Shown piece by piece: positions 33,575 to 42,663 of a stretch of DNA of 64,000 bases; positions within the stretch are counted from its first letter, which is position 1; each line of letters opens with the position of its first letter. The notes beneath the pieces were generated by a model. It saw nothing but the letters and a program-made list of their open reading frames with translations. It had not been told where the DNA came from and made no database searches. The DNA comes from Paenibacillus helianthi (GTDB lineage: Bacteria > Bacillota > Bacilli > Paenibacillales > Paenibacillaceae). The DNA lies in assembly GCF_001909055.1 (NCBI RefSeq), contig NZ_LVWI01000047.1, positions 20,817 to 84,816 on the forward strand, given 5' to 3'. A program made the position numbers and the translations under genes.

Positions 33575-35119
33575 ATGCGCATGAGTCACCTGCATCATTT
33601 CACCGAACATCATCGGTACTGCGTTTCCCGCGAATTCGGTCTAAGCAGTGTAGATGCACGTATGCTGGGCTCGGTCTATCAGCCGATGGTAGGCGCTTTT
33701 GCCATCAGTCTGTACCGTCTGCTGTTTGAGCATATTCCGGCTGAAGCAATCGGCTATTCTCCGGTGGAGCAGCAGCGACGTCTGTTCATGACGCTGGGTG
33801 TGGAACCCAATGAGAAGGGCCGCAAATATATAGTGGATCAGGCTTCCCGGCTGGAAGCGGTGGGACTGCTGCAGACCTGCCGAATCTTTGTAGCGGAGAC
33901 TGATGATTATATGTACGAATACGAACTGCTGCCGCCGCTGTCGCCGGCTGATTTTTTTGCAACCCAGCATTTAACACTGCTGCTGCGTGACAAAATCGGT
34001 AAATTTGCCGTGCTGTCCCTGCGTGAGCAGTTCTGGAACCGGGAACCGGAGGAATGGAGCCGCCGGTCGATCGGCAAAGAAAATATTTCCCTGCCCTTTT
34101 ATGATATTTTTCAACTCAATACCCATGTGATCGATTATGAACTGGAGCAGGCTTTGGCTGAGGTGGCAACGGTCAAGCAGCCCGGCATGCGGGAAACCGG
34201 GGAACCTGCTATCGGGTACAGTGATATTATCCTGCGGTTTCCGCGGGAGTCGGTCAACCGGGTTCATGTCGAGAAGCTGCGTTTTGACCATACCCAGATG
34301 GGGATGATCAATTATGTAGCTCATAAGTATGAGCTTAGCCCGCAAGACCTGTCCCGTCTGCTGGATGAGGACGGGGTATTCACACCGGATGGCGAAGTGA
34401 TTCTGGATGCACTGCAGTACAAGGCAAGCCAGCATTTCCGCCAGGATATGAAACGCCAGGAGAAGCGGGAGGTTGCCGCAGCGAAGGTGGTGGCGCTGCG
34501 CTCTGCTGCTGCCGTGGAAGGCGATGATTCCATCGCTCCGCTGGAGCAGTCCGTCGAAATGGAATATTATGTGGAGGTGCCTCCGCAATTTCTGTCCAAA
34601 TGCGACATTCACCAATATAATATGATGCTTCGCAACGAGCCTTATACACGCCTGCTGCAGACTTTTTTCCCGGGTGCCGTGCCCACACAGCTGATGGATA
34701 CTTTTGAGAAGATTGATCTGAATTATAAGCTGAGCGGGGAAGTCATTAATGTACTCATTCATTATCTGATGACCATGGTAGCCTCCGGGGGCGATCAGCG
34801 GATGAACCGTAACTTCGTGGAGGCGATTGCCTCGAATATGCTAGTCAAGCAGGTGAACACCTACGAGAAGGCTGTCCGTTATATCCGAGACCAGACCAAG
34901 GTTAAGGGTAAAGGTTCAGCAGCGGGGTCAACGGCATCAGGTGGAACGCGCCAGCGCAGCTACAGCAAAGCCGGCGGCCGTTCCGGCAAAGCCGAGATTC
35001 CGATTGTGCTGGATGACGGCAGCGCCGGGACGGTATCCGAAGAAGAGTTCGCGGCGATGATGAAGAAGGCGGCTGAAATCAAGGCCAGTAAGAAGAAAGG
35101 CGTATCCAAGACGCCATAA
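33575..35119 (+). CDS. dnaB: replication initiation and membrane attachment protein DnaB (helicase loader subunit)
   Basis: 514-aa Firmicutes DnaB (not the helicase) that with DnaD and DnaI loads the replicative helicase at oriC and at restarted forks. The N-terminal winged-helix region contains MLGSVYQPMVGAFAISLYRLL, close to DnaB/DnaD relatives; the C-terminal DDBH2 region includes DLNYKLSGEVINVLIHYLM and a basic, Gly/Ser-rich linker followed by an acidic-hydrophobic tail. Start ATG 33575 behind GGGAGGT. 18 bp before dnaI, the same order as in B. subtilis. Confidence 0.9.
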   Translation: MRMSHLHHFTEHHRYCVSREFGLSSVDARMLGSVYQPMVGAFAISLYRLLFEHIPAEAIGYSPVEQQRRLFMTLGVEPNEKGRKYIVDQASRLEAVGLLQTCRIFVAETDDYMYEYELLPPLSPADFFATQHLTLLLRDKIGKFAVLSLREQFWNREPEEWSRRSIGKENISLPFYDIFQLNTHVIDYELEQALAEVATVKQPGMRETGEPAIGYSDIILRFPRESVNRVHVEKLRFDHTQMGMINYVAHKYELSPQDLSRLLDEDGVFTPDGEVILDALQYKASQHFRQDMKRQEKREVAAAKVVALRSAAAVEGDDSIAPLEQSVEMEYYVEVPPQFLSKCDIHQYNMMLRNEPYTRLLQTFFPGAVPTQLMDTFEKIDLNYKLSGEVINVLIHYLMTMVASGGDQRMNRNFVEAIASNMLVKQVNTYEKAVRYIRDQTKVKGKGSAAGSTASGGTRQRSYSKAGGRSGKAEIPIVLDDGSAGTVSEEEFAAMMKKAAEIKASKKKGVSKTP

Positions 35120-35137
35120 AGAAAGCGAGGTGCGGCT

Positions 35138-36094
35138 ATGGAGTCTATGGGCGAAGTGCTGCGTTCGATGAACAATTCCGCGCTCCGCCAGCGCTCCCGT
35201 GATCTTGAGCAGAACCTGCTGAACCATCCTTTGGTGAAGCAGCTTCAAGCAGAGCATCCTGAGCTGGACGAGTCGCGGCTGCGGCTTCATTTAAGCCGCC
35301 TGTATCAATATGTAGAAGAAAGCCGCCATTGTGCGAATTGTCCCGGCCTGGAGAAATGCCCGAATGATTTCCAGGGCCACTACAGCAAACTTACTGTTGA
35401 GACGGTTAATGGTACGGCAGATCTGTACGAACGGAAGACAGCCTGCAACCTTAAGATTGCCCGGGATAACCAGGATAACATCCGCAAGCGTATCCGCAGC
35501 TTTTATGTGGATGAACGCGTGTTGAACGGCGGCTACGATGAGATTGACATTATGGGCAAGGACCCCCGCCGGGTCTCAGCTGTGAACCGGATATTTGATT
35601 ATATAGCCAGTGCCAAAGAGAATGGCCTAACCTCACGGGGGATATATCTGCAGGGCTCTTTTGGAACAGGCAAAACATTTTTGATGTGCTATATGCTGCA
35701 TGAGCTGGCGATTGCCGGGTACAGCGGCGTGATCGTATACATGCCTGATTTCATCGAGGAGCTCAAGCTGATTATGATGGATAATCAGAAGCTTAAGGAA
35801 ATGGTGGACACGATGAAGAATTGTGACCTGCTGATCTTTGACGATATCGGGGCGGAGAACCTCAACCCCTGGGCCCGTGACCATGTGCTGGGTGCGATCC
35901 TGAACCACCGGATGAACCGTAAGCCGACTTTTTACACTTCAAACTATCCTTTGGACGGGCTGGAGAAGCATCTGAGTATTACAAGCAAGGACGGCGAGGA
36001 GATCTATAAAGGCCAGCGCCTGATGGACCGGATTGCACCGTTTGTGGATGTGATTCCGCTTCACGGGGAGAATCAGCGGGGAATGAGCAGATAA
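35138..36094 (+). CDS. dnaI: primosomal protein DnaI (helicase loader ATPase)
   Basis: 318-aa AAA+ ATPase. The N-terminal domain holds Zn-ligand candidates (HCANCPGLEKC and TACN), as in DnaI, which uses them to hold the hexameric helicase. AAA+ core: Walker A GSFGTGKTF near residue 173, Walker B LLIFDDIGAE, sensor region FYTSNYPLDGL and the arginine finger region MDRIAPFVD. GCGAGG lies before ATG 35138. Forms an operon with dnaB. Confidence 0.93.
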   Translation: MESMGEVLRSMNNSALRQRSRDLEQNLLNHPLVKQLQAEHPELDESRLRLHLSRLYQYVEESRHCANCPGLEKCPNDFQGHYSKLTVETVNGTADLYERKTACNLKIARDNQDNIRKRIRSFYVDERVLNGGYDEIDIMGKDPRRVSAVNRIFDYIASAKENGLTSRGIYLQGSFGTGKTFLMCYMLHELAIAGYSGVIVYMPDFIEELKLIMMDNQKLKEMVDTMKNCDLLIFDDIGAENLNPWARDHVLGAILNHRMNRKPTFYTSNYPLDGLEKHLSITSKDGEEIYKGQRLMDRIAPFVDVIPLHGENQRGMSR

Positions 36095-36114
36095 AAGATA
36101 TCCTATAAATTAGC

Positions 36115-36161
36115 AAAATCCGGCTTCTTCCATATAGGAAAAGGCCGGATTTTGCGCTTTG
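36115..36161. terminator. terminator shared by dnaI and the yqzM-like gene
   Basis: AAAATCCGGC pairs with GCCGGATTTT; A run on the left, T run on the right, so it can act in both directions. Confidence 0.8.
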
Positions 36162-36189
36162 GCAGGCAATACGGGGTATGGCCCGGTAA

Positions 36190-36345
36190 TTACTCCGACA
36201 AAAACTTGATAATCACCATACCAAAGAAAACAACGGTCATGAATCCCGTCATTCCGAAGAAACCAGCCAGCAAATCGCCCAGGTCATTGCGTGGCTCCTC
36301 GTTGACATGCTCCCGCGGATCACGTGCTTGCGCGTTGACATCCAT
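36190..36345 (-). CDS. YqzM-like small membrane protein
   Basis: 51 aa, shorter than common gene-calling limits. A charged N-terminus (DVNAQARDPREHVNEEPRND) leads into one hydrophobic helix, FFGMTGFMTVVFFGMVIIKFL, near the C-terminus. ATG at 36345 follows AAGGAGGAAAAAAG, an excellent ribosome binding site. Size, polarity and the ending resemble YqzM of Bacillus, a family of unknown function. Faces dnaI across a shared terminator. Confidence 0.75.
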   Translation of the reverse strand: MDVNAQARDPREHVNEEPRNDLGDLLAGFFGMTGFMTVVFFGMVIIKFLSE

Positions 36346-36694
36346 CTTTTTTCCTCCTTGCAGTTGCATGACTGCAATTAGTGGGTTACAGTTAGACGTG
36401 TGAGAGAAGTCATTGACAATTAATGCGCTTTCCTCAAGTATACGAAGTCCCTGGAATGTTGTAAAGCAGAGACTGCGGCGGAATATTTGATTTTATGCAA
36501 TTTAATTTCATAAAACATTACACAAAGTCACTGTAAATATGTTATACTGTGGATGTGTCGGTAAATGGTAATCTGGTTATCATATTACATGAAACATTTT
36601 ATCCGTTATAATTTCGGAGTGAATTCGCCACACTAGGCTTATGAGTTATAGAAGCGGATGAAAGCTTCGTACAACTTAAAGGAGGAACAATATC
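36346..36694. other. intergenic region between the yqzM-like gene and trxA
   Basis: AT-rich divergent promoter region. TATACT at 36543-36548 is a candidate -10 for trxA but lacks a good -35. No gene seen. Confidence 0.45.
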
Positions 36695-37012
36695 ATGGCT
36701 ATCGTGAACGTGTCTGACCAATCCTTTGTGGGTGAAGTTGAAGGTCAAGGTACTGTAGTAGTAGATTTCTGGGCACCTTGGTGTGGCCCTTGCAAAATGC
36801 TTGCCCCAATTCTGGAGGAGCTGTCCACCGAGCTGGGTGACGATGTGAAAATTGCCAAGCTGAACGTGGATGAAAATCCGGAAACGGCTTCCCGTTTTGG
36901 AGTCATGAGTATTCCTACCTTGATTTTCTTCAAAGACGGCCAGCCTGTGGATAAAGTTGTAGGACTGAACTCCAAGGATTCCCTTAAGAATATTGTAGCC
37001 AAACATCAGTAA
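36695..37012 (+). CDS. trxA: thioredoxin
   Basis: 105-aa canonical thioredoxin: DFWAPWCGPCKMLAP with the redox pair Cys30/Cys33, the buried Asp (VVVDFW), cis-Pro in MSIPTLIFFKDG and the C-terminal helix. The main cytoplasmic disulfide reductant, for ribonucleotide reductase and others. AAAGGAGG precedes ATG 36695. The trxA-uvrC order is also found in B. subtilis. Its own terminator follows, so it is probably monocistronic. Confidence 0.96.
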   Translation: MAIVNVSDQSFVGEVEGQGTVVVDFWAPWCGPCKMLAPILEELSTELGDDVKIAKLNVDENPETASRFGVMSIPTLIFFKDGQPVDKVVGLNSKDSLKNIVAKHQ

Positions 37013-37050
37013 GATGATGCTGTTTTCCCCGGGGCATCTGCCCTGCCTCC

Positions 37051-37083
37051 AAAGCGCCTTCGGTTTATCCGAAGGCGCTTTGT
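37051..37083 (+). terminator. terminator after trxA
   Basis: 13-bp perfect stem AAAGCGCCTTCGG / CCGAAGGCGCTTT; the T run is short. Confidence 0.75.
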
Positions 37084-37230
37084 GCGTCGAATGGAAACCG
37101 CGCTCTTTTGAAATATACGAATGTTTGTGGTATCAGAAATAAGTTGGATTCCGGGGTTTGGGGTTGAACCCATAGCGACTTATATCTTAAACTTAAGTTA
37201 TCACGGTGTTGTACAGGTGGGGGAGAAATC

Positions 37231-39216
37231 ATGGATTATATGGATAATATCCGCAACAAACTGGCACTATTGCCCGACCTGCCCGGGTGCTATCTGATGA
37301 AGAATGAAGAGGGCACGATTATTTATGTGGGCAAGGCCAAGGTGCTGAAGAACCGGGTCCGCTCATATTTCACAGGCAGCCATAACGGGAAGACGCAGAG
37401 GCTAGTCGCCAATATTGTCGACTTTGAATATATCGTTACGTCCAGCAACATGGAAGCGCTCATTCTGGAGTGCAATCTGATCAAGAAGCATATGCCGCGT
37501 TATAATGTGCTTTTGAAGGATGACAAGACATTCCCGTATCTGAAAATCACGAATGAAGCTCATCCGCGCCTGGAGGTTACGCGCCGGGTGATTAAGGATA
37601 AAGCAAAATATTTCGGACCGTATCCGAATGCCTACGCGGCCCATCAGACCAAGAAGCTGCTCGACCGGATGTATCCGCTGCGCAAATGCGGTGTAATGCC
37701 CAAGGAAGTCTGTCTGTACTATCATATGGGCCAGTGTCTGGCGCCCTGCGAGAAGGAAGTGCCTAAGTCTGCTTACGAGGAGATTACCCAGAGCATTGCC
37801 AGTTTCTTGGGGGGCGGCCATGAGGCAGTCAAGAAGGATCTGCAGAAAAAAATGCAGGAAGCCGCGGAGGAACTGTATTTCGAACGGGCCAAGGAGCTTC
37901 GTGACCAGATTATCAACATTGATGCCTTGATGGAGAAGCAGAAAATCAACACCGCTGATACCAAAGACCGCGATGTATTCGGTTATGCTGTGGACAAGGG
38001 CTGGATGTGCGTACAAATCCTGTATATGCGTCAGGGGAAAATGATCCAGCGTCACTCCTCGGTGTTCCCTTTCTACGGGGAGGCGTACAGCGATTTCATC
38101 TCCTATGTAACGCAGTATTATAGCGAGAACCCGGCGCTGCCGCAGGAAATTCTGCTGCCGGAAACCGTGCTTGAAGGCACGGATGCATCAGGCAAACCGC
38201 AATTGGCTGTTAGCAATGAGGCTGAGGGGGCAGATACCGAAGATACGCCGGATAATGTGGCGGGGCTCGCGGCTGAGACTGCTGGTGAAGCTGAGGTGGC
38301 TGAGGTGGCTGAGGTGACTGAGGTGACTGAGGCGGCCACCGAAGGAAACGTGGACGCAGCAGGCGGTGCAGCTGCGCTTCAGGAATGGCTGGGTGTCAAG
38401 GTACTGGTACCCCAACGCGGCTTGAAGAAGCAAATGGTCGGAATGGCATGCCAGAACGGCCGGGTGGCACTGGATGAGAAGTTCCGCCTGATCGAGCGGG
38501 ATGAAGAACGCACTTCCGGTGCAGCCAGCAGCCTGGGGCAGAGCCTGGGCCTGGAGTCGCTTAGCCGGATTGAGGCTTTTGATAACTCGAATATCCAGGG
38601 AACCAACCCGGTATCCGCGATGGTTGTGTTTATAGACGGCAAGCCGGCGCGCAAGGAATACCGCAAATACAAGGTCCGCTCGGTACAGGGACCGGATGAT
38701 TACGAAACGATGCGCGAGGTAATCCGCCGCCGCTATGAACGAGTGCTGAAGGAGAACCTGCCGCAGCCGGATCTGATTGTGGTCGATGGAGGGAAAGGGC
38801 AGATCTCCTCCGCCATTGACATTCTGCAGAATGAGCTGGGGCTGTACATCCCGGTCTGCGGTCTGGTGAAGGACGACAAGCACAGAACGGCGCAGTTGCT
38901 GGTCGGGGATTCCGCCGAACCGGTGAGCCTGGCACGGGACAGTCAGGAATTTTATCTGCTGCAGCGTATTCAGGATGAAGTTCACCGGTTTGCGATTACG
39001 TTCCACCGCGAACAGCGCGCCAAATCGATGGTGACCTCGAAGCTGGATTCCATTCCGGGCATCGGCGAGAAGCGGCGCAAGCTGCTGCTGAAGCATTTCG
39101 GGTCCCTCAAAAAAATCAAGGAAGCCGCAATCGAGGACTTCCGCCCGCTGTCGATCGGCGACAAGCTGGCTGCACAGATTCTGGATGCCCTCAAGGATGA
39201 AGAACCGTCATTATAA
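37231..39216 (+). CDS. uvrC: excinuclease ABC subunit C
   Basis: Nuclease of UvrABC nucleotide excision repair that cuts both sides of a lesion. 661 aa: GIY-YIG domain (GCYLMKNEEGTIIYVGKAKV), Cys-rich insert, UVR domain (ERAKELRDQIINIDALMEKQ), RNase H-like C-terminal nuclease (EAFDNSNIQGTNPVSAMVVF) and tandem HhH (LDSIPGIGEKRRKLLLKHFG). It is about 60 residues longer than usual because of an acidic Ala/Glu/Val/Thr-rich insert at about residues 315-382, between the UVR and nuclease domains, encoded partly by 9-bp tandem repeats. GGGGGAG precedes ATG 37231. Confidence 0.95.
   Translation: MDYMDNIRNKLALLPDLPGCYLMKNEEGTIIYVGKAKVLKNRVRSYFTGSHNGKTQRLVANIVDFEYIVTSSNMEALILECNLIKKHMPRYNVLLKDDKTFPYLKITNEAHPRLEVTRRVIKDKAKYFGPYPNAYAAHQTKKLLDRMYPLRKCGVMPKEVCLYYHMGQCLAPCEKEVPKSAYEEITQSIASFLGGGHEAVKKDLQKKMQEAAEELYFERAKELRDQIINIDALMEKQKINTADTKDRDVFGYAVDKGWMCVQILYMRQGKMIQRHSSVFPFYGEAYSDFISYVTQYYSENPALPQEILLPETVLEGTDASGKPQLAVSNEAEGADTEDTPDNVAGLAAETAGEAEVAEVAEVTEVTEAATEGNVDAAGGAAALQEWLGVKVLVPQRGLKKQMVGMACQNGRVALDEKFRLIERDEERTSGAASSLGQSLGLESLSRIEAFDNSNIQGTNPVSAMVVFIDGKPARKEYRKYKVRSVQGPDDYETMREVIRRRYERVLKENLPQPDLIVVDGGKGQISSAIDILQNELGLYIPVCGLVKDDKHRTAQLLVGDSAEPVSLARDSQEFYLLQRIQDEVHRFAITFHREQRAKSMVTSKLDSIPGIGEKRRKLLLKHFGSLKKIKEAAIEDFRPLSIGDKLAAQILDALKDEEPSL
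38293..38328 (+). repeat. in-frame 9-bp tandem repeats within uvrC
   Basis: Four units: GAGGTGGCT twice, then GAGGTGACT twice, coding for EVA-EVA-EVT-EVT. Changes in unit number would keep the frame and change only linker length. Confidence 0.9.
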
Positions 39217-39243
39217 AGTACTATCATTTATGCATCAATGCAG

Positions 39244-39286
39244 AAACGGCTGAGCTCTCCTTATCATAAGGAGGCTCAGCCGTTTT
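39244..39286. terminator. bidirectional terminator between uvrC and the CPBP protease gene
   Basis: AAACGGCTGAGC pairs with GCTCAGCCGTTT, with inner CTCC/GGAG pairing. Confidence 0.85.
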
Positions 39287-39304
39287 GTGTGTGTGCTCTT
39301 TGAG

Positions 39305-40996
39305 TTATACTAGTGGATTCACCGGTTCAGCCTGTTCCACTTTGCGCGGCGGATTGAACCGGTACACGATATAACCCACGATGAACGGCAGCACGATGGT
39401 GACAATACCCGCGCTGATATTTACGGATTCCTTCATAAAGATCAAGGTGGCGCCCATCAGGATGCTGTCAAACACCACGTGGCTGAACATAACGGCGATG
39501 AAGCCGTAGCGCAGGAAAATGTAGCTGAACAGCAGGCCGATCACGGTCAGCTCAATCGGACGCGAGCTGATGGGATAGATCGGATACAGGGTGTGTCCGA
39601 ACGCCCAGACCAGTGTGGTGATCAGAGAGGCCAGGAAGGTATTGCGAACGATTTTCTTGACCATACGGATACCGAACAGACGGTAGATGGCTTCCTCGGA
39701 CAACCCGGCAAGCCAGGCCACAATAGGCAGCAGCCAGGCATATCTCATGTTGTATGGAGACTGGCTGGCGTCGGTGGTGGACCAGTTATGCAAGGTGAAT
39801 GACAGGATAATGAACATGATGGTCTGTACGCCAAGCAGGATAAAGGCCCAGACATAGCCGGCACGCATACTGTCCAGCACATACCGGCCATAACCCGGTT
39901 CTTTGGCGCGCGGCCAGGGGTTCAGACCTTCTTCTTTACGCCACAGGCCGTTGCCTCCCACCAGCGAGAAGTAGAGCATCAGAGACATCAGCAGACTGTA
40001 GAAGATATAGAAGATGAGCGTGATGAGGCCCGTTAAACGGCTCTGTAGGCTGTCTCCGCTGGCCTCCGGCAGCATGTTATAGGTGCTGACCAGCATGATT
40101 ACAAAATGGGCGGCGCTGAGGAAGATCCCCCGCTTGAACGAAGTATGCCCTCTGCGCAGAATGCTGTAGATCAACGCCAGAATGCCCAGTGCCAGTGTGG
40201 GTATGCCATAGCCGAGCCCGGTCACCCAAGTGGCCATGGACGTTTGATCTTTGACATAGCTGATATGCCAGGCGGGAGCCGAGAATCCAGCCCGGAAATA
40301 CGAGACCTGTTCCTGCTGGAATTTGAACCGGTATTGCAGCTGCGATTCTCCAACCTTGACCGAGCTGTCGGTATAGACCAGTCCATAATTGTCACTATCC
40401 GCCTGGATTTGCAGCTTGGAGGGATTGGCTCCCCAAGACTGAAGCCAGGGACGGGCGAGGTTCTCCTTCTGCTCAAGTGAAAGCTCCGGCTCACTGGCCG
40501 CGCTTTTGCTGGAAAGAGCGGTAGCAGAAGTTGTCTCCGTTCCCGTGCTGAAGCCGGAATGTTCGCCGCGCCCAAAGCCTACGACCTTGCCGGTATACAT
40601 ATTAAGATCCACTGACAAAATCGGGATGGCTTGGCCGGGAGCGTGCAGCACGGCATGAAAAACATCGAACGGATAACGCTGATCGAGCTTCTTCTTGGAA
40701 TATTGATCCAAAAGTTTTTCCCGGGACATATAGCCGTAGAAAGAAGAGTCGGTCCGGTAGCTTACAGCCCACTTTTCTCCTGTGGACTCCGGATGGCCAA
40801 GCTGCTTGGCTGCGAATACGGCGGCTTGCTCGCGGGCCTCATTCTTGCTGATTGGGGTGGTGTCAGACTCACTTGTGCCCCCGAGGAGCTGGGGAGCGAT
40901 CTGGAACATAATGAACACGATGAGACCGATAATACCCGCAAGAATAAGTCTGGTAGTAAGGGGCCGCTGCTGTAGGGGCTGGCCGACGGAATTCAT
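39305..40996 (-). CDS. CPBP-family intramembrane metalloprotease (CAAX protease-like)
   Basis: 563-aa membrane protein. After an N-terminal anchor comes a 240-residue extracytoplasmic region with two YP-like repeats, then about eight membrane segments ending in the CPBP/Abi domain: GLSEEAIYRLFGIRM (E-E-x3-R), WAFGHTLYP and the HVVFDSIL His. These residues bind the catalytic metal in Rce1-type proteases. Start at 40996 behind AAGGAGGCG; 14 residues fewer than the longest frame. The long exported N-terminal part is unusual. Substrate unknown. Confidence 0.83.
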   Translation of the reverse strand: MNSVGQPLQQRPLTTRLILAGIIGLIVFIMFQIAPQLLGGTSESDTTPISKNEAREQAAVFAAKQLGHPESTGEKWAVSYRTDSSFYGYMSREKLLDQYSKKKLDQRYPFDVFHAVLHAPGQAIPILSVDLNMYTGKVVGFGRGEHSGFSTGTETTSATALSSKSAASEPELSLEQKENLARPWLQSWGANPSKLQIQADSDNYGLVYTDSSVKVGESQLQYRFKFQQEQVSYFRAGFSAPAWHISYVKDQTSMATWVTGLGYGIPTLALGILALIYSILRRGHTSFKRGIFLSAAHFVIMLVSTYNMLPEASGDSLQSRLTGLITLIFYIFYSLLMSLMLYFSLVGGNGLWRKEEGLNPWPRAKEPGYGRYVLDSMRAGYVWAFILLGVQTIMFIILSFTLHNWSTTDASQSPYNMRYAWLLPIVAWLAGLSEEAIYRLFGIRMVKKIVRNTFLASLITTLVWAFGHTLYPIYPISSRPIELTVIGLLFSYIFLRYGFIAVMFSHVVFDSILMGATLIFMKESVNISAGIVTIVLPFIVGYIVYRFNPPRKVEQAEPVNPLV

Positions 40997-41106
40997 GTAA
41001 CGCCTCCTTGTGATGATAATGATGCTGTTATTTTTCATTATAGTATTTCTGGCAGACCTTTTACAAAAAAATACTGTATTATCCTTTTACGTGAAGATAG
41101 CTGTAC

Positions 41107-42663
41107 TTATGCTTGTTTTGTCCGTACGGCTTCATTCTTCTGCATCAGCACAAGATGGTAATATTTAGAGCCTGCAAGAATACAGCATACCGCAAAAGGC
41201 AGACCCAATAGAGCAGTCCAGCCGAGTAACGCCCAGTCGGGATGCCAGCCGCTGCTATAAGATGCCGGGAACATATATGTATTGATCAGATTGCTCTGTA
41301 AAGGAACCGCAAAGGCGACGGGCAAAAACAGCAGGGAGAGTGCTCGTGACCTCATCAGATAATAGCTGATTTGCAGCAGGCCAAGTGCCAGTGTCAGGGC
41401 CAGTGTATAGACCAGAAATGAGAAAAACAGCCAGAACACATATTGGGTCATCTCGTGAAAACTGGACTTGCCTGCAGCGAGACCGGCCAGAAGGCCAACA
41501 ACAGCTGATACCCCCAATACCACATTCACACGCATCACTGTAACCCATACAGCGGCAATCCCTGACAGCAGCAGCCGCAGCCGGCTCTGTGGGAATCCCA
41601 GCCACCAGGGTAATTGCTTGCGTTCAAAGCTATTGCGCAGCAGCATCCAGAATGAACCGAACAATACCGGAAATATGAAAGGTAAACGGATTGCGGACTG
41701 CATCGCATTCAGATTGCCGGAGGTGAAATAAAACATCGCAATGGCAATAACGGGAGCGGCAAGCTTCAAGATGCGTACAGCTTGATGCTTCTCCATCTGT
41801 TGCAGACGGCTGGAGTCAAGCTTGTATAGGGTGACGAATGGTGATTGGCTCCTTGCCGAAAGGTGTCTGTCCTTTTCCGGTTTTCGGACGGACTCTGCCT
41901 TTGAGGATGCTGCCGCAGGGATGCTGCGTTCCCCCATTTGTCTAAGCCCGTTCACCGCAATCCGGGGCATCAGAAAATAACAGGCCGGCCACCCGACAAC
42001 GAGGAGTGCAGCTGTATAGAGGATGATATACGATGGTGCTGTATATTGCATATCATAAATGCCCAGAGCCTGTGAGTTGAGAAGCCCTATAAGAATAAAC
42101 GGCAGCATCCAGAGAATTGAATACGGGAGGAGCAGCACCCGCGCAACTCTGCCGGGACGCATGATGAGGCTCGCCAGCAGGCCGAATACAACGGCTATTG
42201 GCAGAAGAACAAGGATGAACATTACGTAAGCTGTAAGGGTATAGATCAGCTCTCCGGCGGGAAGCGGCGTATAACGTCCTGTAAAGGTTGAAAGGCAGTA
42301 CAGGACAATCGCCTCTATATACAACAGGAGCGTAAGATTGAGGCTGTGTCTAAGCAGGCTGGCCCCTTTGGCATAGAGCAGGGTGAGCCGGCTGTGGGGA
42401 AAGGTAAGCACCCAATCCCTATTCCGCTGCCCTGGAAAGGAGGCCATATGAAGAAAGGAGATGCCCACGCTCACGGTCCACAGCAGGAGGGCAACGGTTA
42501 TGAACGGAGACCGCTGCGATGTGTTGAAGCCCGGGAGATACATCCCGAGAAGCAGCAACAGAGAGAACAGGACCATCACAGTCAGACTGCGCTGCTTCTT
42601 GCTGAATCTGGCTGGACCATAGCGGCTGTATTCCAGGTTGATTAGTGTTCTAAACGCGCTCAT
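41107..42663 (-). CDS. ABC-2-type exporter permease
   Basis: 518-aa membrane protein with about 12 hydrophobic segments in two halves around a charged cytoplasmic loop (near residues 250-280). It overlaps the ATPase gene by four bases (ATGA), so translation is coupled and it must be the membrane partner. I do not recognise a named family beyond ABC-2-like exporters of Firmicutes. With the GntR gene it forms a three-gene operon of the YtrA type, often linked to cell-wall stress or antibiotic peptides. Confidence 0.78.
   Translation of the reverse strand: MSAFRTLINLEYSRYGPARFSKKQRSLTVMVLFSLLLLLGMYLPGFNTSQRSPFITVALLLWTVSVGISFLHMASFPGQRNRDWVLTFPHSRLTLLYAKGASLLRHSLNLTLLLYIEAIVLYCLSTFTGRYTPLPAGELIYTLTAYVMFILVLLPIAVVFGLLASLIMRPGRVARVLLLPYSILWMLPFILIGLLNSQALGIYDMQYTAPSYIILYTAALLVVGWPACYFLMPRIAVNGLRQMGERSIPAAASSKAESVRKPEKDRHLSARSQSPFVTLYKLDSSRLQQMEKHQAVRILKLAAPVIAIAMFYFTSGNLNAMQSAIRLPFIFPVLFGSFWMLLRNSFERKQLPWWLGFPQSRLRLLLSGIAAVWVTVMRVNVVLGVSAVVGLLAGLAAGKSSFHEMTQYVFWLFFSFLVYTLALTLALGLLQISYYLMRSRALSLLFLPVAFAVPLQSNLINTYMFPASYSSGWHPDWALLGWTALLGLPFAVCCILAGSKYYHLVLMQKNEAVRTKQA

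Noticed and set aside
37120..37230. SOS box before uvrC (CGAATGTTTGTGG)
   Set aside because: Too many departures from GAAC-N4-GTTC; uvrC is not a LexA target that I know of in Bacillus.
38188..39096. Long antisense frame opposite uvrC (about 300 codons)
   Set aside because: Lies entirely on the opposite strand of a clear gene, no ribosome binding site or recognisable protein; result of codon bias.
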